64,000 nucleotides of DNA, from assembly GCA_016699165.1 (NCBI GenBank), contig CP064963.1, positions 434,001 to 498,000 of the forward strand. The letters are read 5' to 3'. The stretch's first letter is position 1; every line of letters begins with the position of its first letter. This document shows, in pieces, positions 41,560 through 48,830 of this stretch. The notes beneath the pieces were generated by a model that was not told the DNA's origin, did no database searches, and was given only the letters and a program-made list of their open reading frames with translations. The position numbers were made by a program, and so were the translations under genes. The stretch comes from Candidatus Melainabacteria bacterium (GTDB lineage Bacteria > Cyanobacteriota > Vampirovibrionia > Obscuribacterales > Obscuribacteraceae).

Positions 41560-43074
41560 CTAGGGAATTCTCAGCTTTCTTGTGTGAAAAGGAAATTCAA
41601 AAACAGCGTTGCCTACAGGCACTCTGAGCATAATGTCTTTATCGCGTGGATTTAAATAGAACAAGTCACCCGTGCGCGATTCAAACGGCTCAAGCACAAT
41701 GGGAACTAGTCCAGTGTATTTGGCATAGCCACCAGACAAGAGCCCTGGCAGTTCTGATTTATAATGTTCTTCCTGATCAGATTGAGCAATAAGACCTTCG
41801 CGTGAGGGTAATATTCCCACTCGAACAGGCACCGTATGCGATACCGCTTTCCACTCGCCCCACACTCCAAATACGTTTGGACCCATAAATAAATCATGTC
41901 CGGACGGCGGCACCAAGCCACGCACGGTGCGGGTTTTCTGCACATTAGCAAGCCATGGACGAGTGTGGGTCAAGTCCCACATTACTCGCTCGCGTCTTAT
42001 TCGATCAATTCTATTTGGATCGATTGGCTCAACTTCGCTCGATGCAAAAATGCCTTTGCTCATGTCGAACAACTGCACTTTACCTAATTCAAATTGCGCC
42101 TGGTCGTTGCCTGTATTAGTGATGGTAATCAAGACTGCAAGTAGTTCCCACAAATCAATGACAGTTGCTGCCACTCGGATACCACCAACTTCTTGATAGC
42201 GAAATGGAAATTCGGTATCAATGATTTCTTGTGAGCGAGTTGAACCTGGCTCCCAGTTGAGCAAGACTTCACCTGCCACTTGAGCTGGTTTGTTTGGTGT
42301 CAGTGCCGCTTCTTTAATATGAATCGATTTTTCGTAAAGGTCTGCACCTTGTTTTCGATCGCCTAACCTGTGATAAAAAAGTGCATGATTGCGCAGTGAA
42401 TCAGCAAAATCCATTTGTTTGTGACCAGGATTTTTTTCAAGCAATTGGTGCGCTTTAACAAAGTGTTCTTTAGCATCATCATGCCAACCTAAGCGCTCGT
42501 GCACCACTGCTACCAGGTCCATTGTTTGACCATGAAGAGTAGTGTCCTTAAAAGAATCATTGAAGCGAAACGCATCTAAAGCTGCTTCTGAATGCACTTT
42601 AGCTTTTTGAATTCGATTTAAGGCCAAATCGCACAACGCCAAATTGTATTCAAGCTCGGCTGTTTCAAGACTGTTTTTGCCAAAAGTTTCAAACGCTTTT
42701 GTATTTGATAAAATTTGCGACGCCTTGTTATACAAGCGCTTTTTGACATAAAGTTTTCCAAGAGCAATACGGCTCAAAACATATTCTTTTTTAATTGCCA
42801 TTGGAGCTTGAGACGCTTTCATAGCGTTATTAAGCATGTCTTCGGCCTGGTCATATTTGCGCGCATCTAGGGCGATTAGACCATTTCGGTAATACTTTTC
42901 CCAGGTGGGATTATTATGCCCTAGCTTGGATATGAGATCTGAGGCAATGCTTTTATTTAAAACGCTAACTTCTTGAGCAAAGACTAAATGGTTACTTTGA
43001 GCAAATGTGCAAGCACCAAGCATTACGCCGAGCATACTGATCTTGAAACGCCTGGCGATTTTGAGCAAACCCAA
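41560..43074 (-). CDS. Exported TPR protein with C-terminal beta-rich region
   Basis: 504 residues. It starts with TTG near a doubled ribosome site (GAGGAGAGGA); another TTG at 43068 is equally placed. The signal peptide ends around L-V-F-A-Q. Residues about 45-240 contain five or six TPRs of the Kinesin-light-chain type (A-R-K-Y-D-Q-A-E-D-M-L; Y-N-K-A-S-Q-I-L; L-G-D-R-K-Q-G-A-D-L-Y). The remaining 260 residues look like two beta-sandwich modules with no catalytic signature. Its stop is 5 bases from the stop of the convergent scaffold gene. Periplasmic role unknown. Confidence 0.7.
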   Translation of the reverse strand: MGLLKIARRFKISMLGVMLGACTFAQSNHLVFAQEVSVLNKSIASDLISKLGHNNPTWEKYYRNGLIALDARKYDQAEDMLNNAMKASQAPMAIKKEYVLSRIALGKLYVKKRLYNKASQILSNTKAFETFGKNSLETAELEYNLALCDLALNRIQKAKVHSEAALDAFRFNDSFKDTTLHGQTMDLVAVVHERLGWHDDAKEHFVKAHQLLEKNPGHKQMDFADSLRNHALFYHRLGDRKQGADLYEKSIHIKEAALTPNKPAQVAGEVLLNWEPGSTRSQEIIDTEFPFRYQEVGGIRVAATVIDLWELLAVLITITNTGNDQAQFELGKVQLFDMSKGIFASSEVEPIDPNRIDRIRRERVMWDLTHTRPWLANVQKTRTVRGLVPPSGHDLFMGPNVFGVWGEWKAVSHTVPVRVGILPSREGLIAQSDQEEHYKSELPGLLSGGYAKYTGLVPIVLEPFESRTGDLFYLNPRDKDIMLRVPVGNAVFEFPFHTRKLRIP

Positions 43075-43199
43075 ATCCTCTCCTCAACTTTCTAACTGTA
43101 TCATCAAATTGTAAAGACAACATCAGCATTCACGCAAATAAGCCAGAGTGCCTTCTCTGGTGCAAAAATCCTATTTGCTTGCAAATCCGCTCGAGCGAC

Positions 43200-43475
43200 T
43201 TATGTGGCTTCTTCTGGAATTGGTTGATTACCGTTCAACAAGCGCTTCTCTGCACGTTTCACCAGACTTGACGGAGAAATATTCAGTGCAAGAGCCACTC
43301 GTGCTAAATTTTTGACCGAAAGGTTACGCGCCCCTCGTTCGAGATCGCCTATATAAGAACGGTGTAAGCCAGAGCGTCTTGAAACCTCGCTCTGGGATAA
43401 ATTCAGTTTCTGCCTTCTGTCGCGAACTTCTTCGCAAAGCAAAAGTACTAAAGTTTCGTTTTTTTCTTCGCGCAA
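43200..43475 (-). CDS. XRE-family DNA-binding regulator
   Basis: 91 residues. The helix-turn-helix is L-N-L-S-Q-S-E-V-S-R-R-S-G-L-H-R-S-Y-I (about 24-42), followed by L-E-R-G-A-R-N-L-S, the SinR/restriction-controller pattern. It starts with TTG, with GGAGGG 8 bases upstream. It stands alone; the roughly 220 bases upstream of it hold no gene I can support. A C-protein role would need a nearby restriction system and none is adjacent, so a general repressor is more likely. Confidence 0.8.
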   Translation of the reverse strand: MREEKNETLVLLLCEEVRDRRQKLNLSQSEVSRRSGLHRSYIGDLERGARNLSVKNLARVALALNISPSSLVKRAEKRLLNGNQPIPEEAT

Positions 43476-43696
43476 AACAAAAGCCCTCCCCCCATCACCA
43501 TATAATCAGAGATAGTCCATTTAAAGGTGACGTAGATTCGGCAGGAAATATAGATCCATCGCCCTCGACACGCAAATTCGCCGAGGCACTCAAAGAGCAG
43601 GTATGAAAAGAACTGCAAGGCTTTTATTTGAGGCGAATCAGCCTAAATAAACGTCTAATTGGAAAACTTACCAATTTACTTAACAATTGTTTACGA

Positions 43697-44674
43697 TTAC
43701 GGACTCTCTATCTCTGTCCAGGTACCAAACCATTTTGCGATTTCACCTGACGAATCGCGGAGTGCAACCACTCGTGCAAGATGTTTTCGATATCCACTTG
43801 CGTCTGACTGTTTAACTCCGACCGCTCGCTTCATTCGAAACACACATTCAAGCGAATCTCCACTTAAAAGCGCGTTATGCCATTCGCCAAGATATTTTTC
43901 TCTGTCGCTTGGATGGATCAATAGCTGCCAGGCGTCGCTTTGGGCTTGCTCGTTTGTGAAGCCACTATATTCAAACCAGCGCGAATTCCAGAAATTCACT
44001 TTGCCATCAGGACACGCGGCAAACACAATCTGCGGAATAGCGTCAGCTAAAATTTTGAAATGCTCTTCACTTTGCTTAAGCACTTCTATAGCCTGTTTTC
44101 GCTCATGAATATTAGTTGTGGTGCCAAACCATTTGGTGGTCAAAGTATGAGGATCAAAATATGGAATGCAATACAAATGATGCCACTGATACTCGCCTTC
44201 TTTACTCAAATAACGAAATTCAGTAACTAAAGGCTCGCCCGTTTCAGATGCCACAGCACCCATCTGGGTAATTCTCGGTAAATCTTCAGGATGCATAACA
44301 CGCATCCAGGACCAGCCGTCATCTTCTTGCTCGGTCAGCCCTGTAAACTCATAATAGCGCTCGTTGGCTTGAAAACACTTGCCTTCAGAATCGGCTAACC
44401 AGACCATATGCGGCATCGCTTTAGTCAGCATCAAGATTTCTTTTTGAAAGGGCAGGACCTTAAGATCCACATCGTGTGTCTTGTTTGAATTGTCACCTGC
44501 ATGCAAACTCTGCAAACGATCACGCTCGCCGTGCAATTCTTTCAATTCCAAAGTCAATTCATCTATACGTTTCTGGATAGATTCAGCCGATCCCAAATAC
44601 TCAGCGTATTGGGACTTATTTTCAATAGGATCTGACGTCAGACTCGATTTTCGGCTAGGCACAGCTGAAGACAC
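43697..44674 (-). CDS. Tandem-PAS sensory protein without output domain
   Basis: 325 residues. A short coiled coil (about 28-58) is followed by two PAS-PAC units: residues about 77-195 (M-P-H-M-V-W-L-A-D-S-E-G-K-C-F-Q-A-N, then W-S-W-M-R-V-M-H-P-E-D) and about 200-322 (I-P-Q-I-V-F-A-A-C-P-D-G, then W-Q-L-L-I-H-P-S-D). Each keeps the W-x-x-x-I/V-H-P-x-D PAS-fold-3 signature. The protein ends within the second PAC motif, G-T-W-T-E-I-E, without kinase, GGDEF or other effector. It may be a soluble partner. It is divergent from the NarL-type regulator at 44854 across a shared 180-base promoter region. Confidence 0.8.
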   Translation of the reverse strand: MSSAVPSRKSSLTSDPIENKSQYAEYLGSAESIQKRIDELTLELKELHGERDRLQSLHAGDNSNKTHDVDLKVLPFQKEILMLTKAMPHMVWLADSEGKCFQANERYYEFTGLTEQEDDGWSWMRVMHPEDLPRITQMGAVASETGEPLVTEFRYLSKEGEYQWHHLYCIPYFDPHTLTTKWFGTTTNIHERKQAIEVLKQSEEHFKILADAIPQIVFAACPDGKVNFWNSRWFEYSGFTNEQAQSDAWQLLIHPSDREKYLGEWHNALLSGDSLECVFRMKRAVGVKQSDASGYRKHLARVVALRDSSGEIAKWFGTWTEIESP

Positions 44675-44853
44675 AAAAATCCCTCTCTACTAATTAATTT
44701 GCCGCCCGCTTGTCAAGAATAACATGCAAGTCAAAATCAATATGCTCATTGCTGGCTTTTGTTGCACGAGACGTTACTTAATTTGTAAAGTAGGCTACAA
44801 AAGGCACATGTTATTCTAGTTTTGTTCATTCAAATCTTTCAAACGGGAAAAAA

Positions 44854-45549
44854 ATGAGCCCACAGGGACAAAGTCAGGCAAAAATAAAAGTGCTGGTTGT
44901 CGAAGACCAGGAGGTGATGCGCTTTAGCCTCAAAGCATCGCTTTTGAAATTTCAGCAATTAGATGTTGTGGGTGAAGCTACGACAGGCAGAGAGGCAGTA
45001 GAAAACACAATCGCCCTGCGTCCCGATGTAGTTATTATGGATATTGGTTTGCCTGAAATGAACGGGCTTGAAGCCACTCGTCATTTAAAAGATCTCGAAT
45101 TACCTTGCAAAATTGTAATGCTCACTTCTTTTGATGATGCCGAGCAGACGCTAGCGGCTTTGGCTGCTGGTGCCGACGCTTATTGCGTTAAAAACATTCC
45201 GGTTCAAGATCTGGTGAGAGCAATTTCTAGTGTTCATGCTGGGCGTTCCTGGCTTGATCCCAAAGTTGCTGGTTTTGTGGTGAAAATTTCCAATTTGACT
45301 TTGCCGGAAAAAGAGCCTGAAAGCTTAGATCTAGTTGAGGCCGTAGAAGAGAAACAGTTTGGCTTAACCGAAAAAGAAATGCTTGTACTCAAAGCATTGG
45401 TACAGGGCAAAACCGACACAGAGATAGCTCAATTTTATGGCACTACAGATAGTGTCATAGCAAGTATGGTCAAAGCACTAATAGCGAAATTAGCTGCGGC
45501 CAATCGAAATCAAATTATATTGATGGCAAAAAACAAAGGAATAATTTAG
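44854..45549 (+). CDS. NarL/FixJ-type response regulator
   Basis: 231 residues. The receiver (about 10-125) has V-V-E-D-Q-E, phospho-Asp in V-V-I-M-D-I-G-L-P-E, the switch Thr in L-T-S-F-D-D and Lys in C-V-K-N-I-P. The LuxR-type helix-turn-helix at the C-terminus reads F-G-L-T-E-K-E-M-L-V-L-K-A-L-V-Q-G-K, then T-D-T-E-I-A, but the recognition part (Y-G-T-T-D-S-V-I-A-S-M-V) departs from the usual I-S-x-x-T-V-K. DNA binding is therefore likely but less certain. GGGAA precedes the ATG. rpiB starts 2 bases after its stop. The cognate kinase is not adjacent; the divergent PAS protein is a candidate partner. Confidence 0.85.
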   Translation: MSPQGQSQAKIKVLVVEDQEVMRFSLKASLLKFQQLDVVGEATTGREAVENTIALRPDVVIMDIGLPEMNGLEATRHLKDLELPCKIVMLTSFDDAEQTLAALAAGADAYCVKNIPVQDLVRAISSVHAGRSWLDPKVAGFVVKISNLTLPEKEPESLDLVEAVEEKQFGLTEKEMLVLKALVQGKTDTEIAQFYGTTDSVIASMVKALIAKLAAANRNQIILMAKNKGII

Positions 45550-45551
45550 CC

Positions 45552-45992
45552 ATGGCAAACCCGCAAAAAATTGCACTAGGTAGCGATCACGCCGGATACA
45601 AAACAAAGGAGCTGATCAAATCAGTTCTAGACGAAATGTCAATTCCGTACGAAGATTTTGGCACTCACACAACAGATTCTTGCGATTATCCAGACTATGC
45701 CCATGCAGTCGGATCGGCAGTAGCTAAAAACGATGACCAGCTCGGCATACTTGTTTGCGGTAGCGGAATTGGTGTTTGCATTGCAGCAAATAAGGTTAAA
45801 GGAATTCGCGCAGCCCTTGTATTCAACGAAGAGATGGCAGAGCTATCCAAGCAGCACAACGACGCAAATGTGTTGTGCCTGGGCGAGCGCACCACAGATG
45901 CCAAAGCGATACCAGGTATTGTCAAAGCCTGGCTCAAAACGGATTTCGAAGGCGGTCGTCACCAGAGGCGTGTAGACAAAATCGAAGTCTAG
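45552..45992 (+). CDS. rpiB: Ribose-5-phosphate isomerase B
   Basis: This enzyme interconverts ribulose 5-phosphate and ribose 5-phosphate in the pentose phosphate pathway. Family markers are I-A-L-G-S-D-H-A-G-Y-K-T-K, then D-Y-P-D-Y-A-H, the catalytic-Cys motif G-I-L-V-C-G-S-G-I-G, and H-N-D-A-N-V-L-C-L-G. Length (146) is normal. It follows the response regulator by 2 bases, so the two are very likely one operon. Its end is 3 bases from the convergent NERD gene. Confidence 0.95.
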   Translation: MANPQKIALGSDHAGYKTKELIKSVLDEMSIPYEDFGTHTTDSCDYPDYAHAVGSAVAKNDDQLGILVCGSGIGVCIAANKVKGIRAALVFNEEMAELSKQHNDANVLCLGERTTDAKAIPGIVKAWLKTDFEGGRHQRRVDKIEV

Positions 45993-45995
45993 CCT

Positions 45996-47051
45996 CTAGC
46001 CTTTAAAATAAATTGGAGCTGAATTATATATGAAAGTCCAGGACTCCTGGTCGTTTTTCTGTCCTTGATGGACGAAACTATCGCCTTGAGTAGCACCACA
46101 TTTTTGACAAGTGTTCACCCAATATTTTTTATGTAGACTCTTTGAATATCTGTATTTAATTGAGCGTGGTATCGGCTTTGGCGGCATTGCTTCCGACCAC
46201 ATTTCATGATCTTGCCAGGTGAACACGACGATCCATTCTTTGCATCTGTAACATTGGTGCAACTTGGCACTATAGTCATGGCTTACATAAAAGCCAATAT
46301 TTCTGATTAGATTTTCTAATGACACAAGTTCGGGATTACAGTTCAAAACAGTCTCATATGGCTCTTCTTCTTCCGCCACCACTTGGGTGAGTTCAATATT
46401 TTTGTTAATAGATCTTATAGCGTTGAATTTTCTGGTTTGAGTATCGATCTTGTGCAAAAAGGGAATTAATTCCATTAGATCGCGCACAAAGACACCGTCT
46501 ACAGAAGCGTGTGGAACTTCCAATTTCGCTCTGGTAAAAACAATTACGCAAGCAATCGATGGCAAACCGCGTCTCATAGCAAGCTTAGATGCGCGTTTTT
46601 TCAAAACAGAAATAAAATCACCATCGAGATTGTAATTACCCTTGCGAATGAGTTTATTGTTTAAAAGTCTGATTTCGCCCTCGTGTGATTTAACTTCAAT
46701 TGCAACACTTACTCCATTGGGAGTGGTTACAAGCAAATCGATATCGGCACCGTCTACTTCTATACGACGCTCCACACTCCAGTCGCAAGGAAGTAGTTCA
46801 AGCCAATGAAAGACCTGTTCTTCCGCGGCAAGGCCTTGAGTGAGATTTTCTACGTCCATCGACACTGACTGCAAATGTCTGAATAATCGAGCAGCTAAAG
46901 CCAGACAAGCGCTGATGAACAGAAGAGAAAAATTTACACCAAAAAACAGATTGATAATGCCTGGACCGGCAATAAGCACAATCAAGACTTTGCGTAAATT
47001 CGATGATTGGCGCTCAAGCTCGCCGACTCGCTGCCAGGAAATTGACGTCAT
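45996..47051 (-). CDS. Membrane-anchored NERD nuclease-fold protein with zinc ribbon
   Basis: 351 residues. Two hydrophobic helices (about 21-37 and 41-56) near the N-terminus precede a NERD-like domain: E-E-Q-V-F-H-W-L, then E-V-D-G-A-D-I-D-L-L-V (Asp at 103-105) and I-E-V-K (118-121), the D...ExK core of restriction-nuclease folds. The C-terminal 90 residues carry C-Y-R-C and C-Q-K-C pairs, forming a probable four-Cys zinc ribbon. It should sit at the inner membrane with the nuclease in the cytoplasm. Roles in DNA processing or defence are inference only. Confidence 0.75.
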   Translation of the reverse strand: MTSISWQRVGELERQSSNLRKVLIVLIAGPGIINLFFGVNFSLLFISACLALAARLFRHLQSVSMDVENLTQGLAAEEQVFHWLELLPCDWSVERRIEVDGADIDLLVTTPNGVSVAIEVKSHEGEIRLLNNKLIRKGNYNLDGDFISVLKKRASKLAMRRGLPSIACVIVFTRAKLEVPHASVDGVFVRDLMELIPFLHKIDTQTRKFNAIRSINKNIELTQVVAEEEEPYETVLNCNPELVSLENLIRNIGFYVSHDYSAKLHQCYRCKEWIVVFTWQDHEMWSEAMPPKPIPRSIKYRYSKSLHKKYWVNTCQKCGATQGDSFVHQGQKNDQESWTFIYNSAPIYFKG

Positions 47052-47141
47052 AAAAAATCACCCCTCGCTTGCCATTTGTCTCTAGTTCAAATGTAAGTTT
47101 TGGGGTGAAAAATACACTGTCTAATTGCACAGTGTTATAGA

Positions 47142-47162
47142 AAAGCCCTAGTGCAGGGCTTT
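47142..47162 (-). terminator. Hairpin overlapping the stop of the 47148 gene
   Basis: aaagccct and agggcttt form an 8-bp stem around a 5-base loop. On the minus strand it is followed by a short T-rich run (cttttctata). It overlaps the stop codon of the upstream gene, a compact arrangement consistent with intrinsic termination before the NERD gene. Confidence 0.5.
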
Positions 47163-47624
47163 GGTGATTTCCTTATGGTCGACATCTCTGCGCCAGACAG
47201 CAAATGCCAAGGCGATGAGCTTGCCGTGATCGTCATATGCTGGACCAAGCAATGTGGATGGAGGTTGTTTCTTTAGCCAATCGAACTCAAAGCGACTCAA
47301 ACATTCAACAAATCCTTCGTGTAAAAATGCATCTTCGACACTAACACACTTGCTATTATCGCGACCTTTTTCCAGAACCATGGCAATGGTAGCAGAGCGC
47401 TTGGTATCGCTAGTAGTGGCAACAATGTTTTTCTCTACATTAAACGAATTGCCAATTAATATATAAGTCCTGCCAGGCCAGGCCTGATTAGATTTATATG
47501 GATTCAAGTTCATACCCTCTCTCAAAAGCTGATGCGGTAAGCGCAGCTTGTGATTGCGGTTGCCATTACTTGAACGGCTGTATAAAACTTGCGAGGATTT
47601 AGTCGCTTCATCTTTTTGTGGCAT
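47148..47624 (-). CDS. Hypothetical cytoplasmic protein
   Basis: 158 residues, no signal peptide or membrane helix. The N-terminal 50 residues are polar and basic; the remainder looks like one globular alpha/beta domain (R-T-Y-I-L-I-G-N-S-F-N-V, A-T-I-A-M-V-L-E-K-G-R, L-L-G-P-A-Y-D-D-H-G-K-L-I-A-L-A-F). A weak G-rich ribosome site precedes the ATG. It lies upstream of the NERD gene on the same strand, separated by a hairpin. No family recognised. Confidence 0.55.
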   Translation of the reverse strand: MPQKDEATKSSQVLYSRSSNGNRNHKLRLPHQLLREGMNLNPYKSNQAWPGRTYILIGNSFNVEKNIVATTSDTKRSATIAMVLEKGRDNSKCVSVEDAFLHEGFVECLSRFEFDWLKKQPPSTLLGPAYDDHGKLIALAFAVWRRDVDHKEITKALH

Positions 47625-47726
47625 GACAAAAAACCCCCAGAAAACGGAGTATTACCCAAAAGCTCATCTATAATTATTTTGCCCTTGCAAAAAAGGGCTA
47701 ACCTCTTAACTTCCAAATTTAAGCAA

Positions 47727-48830
47727 GTGTATATACAAAAGTTCCTTCTTCTCCCAAATGCCTACAAGGGCGCCTTCTGCGCCTCTAAAGTCGCTTCTTT
47801 CATGGAGCGCGGAATCAGGCAAGTAACTCCAAACGCCAGCTGTGTACTGCTTCCTGTGGCTGATGGCGGAGATGGAACTCTATCTATAATATCGTCTGTT
47901 TTAAAAGGGACTCTGCATACATTAAATGTGCCGGGGCCACTTGGTCAAATAATTGAAGCATCCTGGTTTTTGACAGATCAAAATATTGCTGTGATAGAAC
48001 TGGCCCAAGCAAGTGGCATAAGTCATGTGCAAAAACTGGATGCGTTATCTGCAAACACGCTTGGCACTGGAATCTTAATAAAAGACGCATTCGACAAAGG
48101 AATAAGAAACTTTATTTTAACAGTAGGCGGCAGTGCCTCTACAGATGGTGGCACAGGTATTTTGTGCGCACTTGGCGCCAAGCTACTCGACAAGAATGAA
48201 GCGCAATTAAGCCCATGCGGAGCCAATTTAGAGACGATAGAAAAAATAGATCTATCTCTCATTAACGCCGATTTGTATAATTGTCGTTTTACTATTGCAT
48301 GCGATGTAGACAATCCACTATTTGGACCAAACGGTGCCGCTTACATTTTTGCACCACAAAAAGGTGCATCTTATGAGCAAGTGCAATTACTAGACAGAGG
48401 GCTTGCGCATTTAGGTCAATTACTAAATCCCGACTTAGTGAATTTCAAAGGGGCTGGAGCGGCTGGTGGTGTCCCGTATGCCCTTTCGTGCGTATTTGGA
48501 GCAGAAATAGTTTCAGGCTTCAAATGGATCATGGATATTTTTGACTTAGAGAGCAAAATCAAAGAAGCCGACATCGTTTTAACCGGTGAAGGCGCCCTTG
48601 ACGAGCAGTCTATCCACGGCAAAGCCGTGGGCCAAATACTTGATTTATGTATTAAGCACAATAAAAAATTATGGATTTTTCCGGCTGTTAAAAATATGCA
48701 GGGATATGACTTCATCCCAGAGGCAAGCGTGTTTGCCATTCAAAAAGATCCAAATCAATTTGTTGAACTTTCAGACATTCAAAACGAAGTAGCTCAGGCT
48801 TGCCTATCTAATTTAGATAAATTGACTTAA
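47727..48830 (+). CDS. glxK: Glycerate kinase (GarK/GlxK family)
   Basis: This enzyme phosphorylates glycerate, linking glyoxylate or serine breakdown to glycolysis. The start of the family domain is L-L-L-P-N-A-Y-K-G-A-F, then P-V-A-D-G-G-D-G-T, G-G-S-A-S-T-D-G-G-T-G, and L-T-G-E-G-A-L-D-E-Q-S. GTG at 47727 gives 367 residues, the usual size; the open frame continues 46 codons upstream through low-similarity sequence that overlaps the divergent gene. No clear ribosome site. It overlaps the convergent LysM gene by 4 bases at the 3' end. Confidence 0.88.
   Translation: MYIQKFLLLPNAYKGAFCASKVASFMERGIRQVTPNASCVLLPVADGGDGTLSIISSVLKGTLHTLNVPGPLGQIIEASWFLTDQNIAVIELAQASGISHVQKLDALSANTLGTGILIKDAFDKGIRNFILTVGGSASTDGGTGILCALGAKLLDKNEAQLSPCGANLETIEKIDLSLINADLYNCRFTIACDVDNPLFGPNGAAYIFAPQKGASYEQVQLLDRGLAHLGQLLNPDLVNFKGAGAAGGVPYALSCVFGAEIVSGFKWIMDIFDLESKIKEADIVLTGEGALDEQSIHGKAVGQILDLCIKHNKKLWIFPAVKNMQGYDFIPEASVFAIQKDPNQFVELSDIQNEVAQACLSNLDKLT

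Noticed and set aside
43379..43606. Plus-strand ORF overlapping the XRE gene
   Set aside because: It is antisense to a well-supported helix-turn-helix gene and its product has no recognisable features.
47676..47700. Hairpin gccctt...aagggc in the region before glycerate kinase
   Set aside because: Short stem with A-rich loop in a divergent promoter region; no gene ends there for it to terminate.
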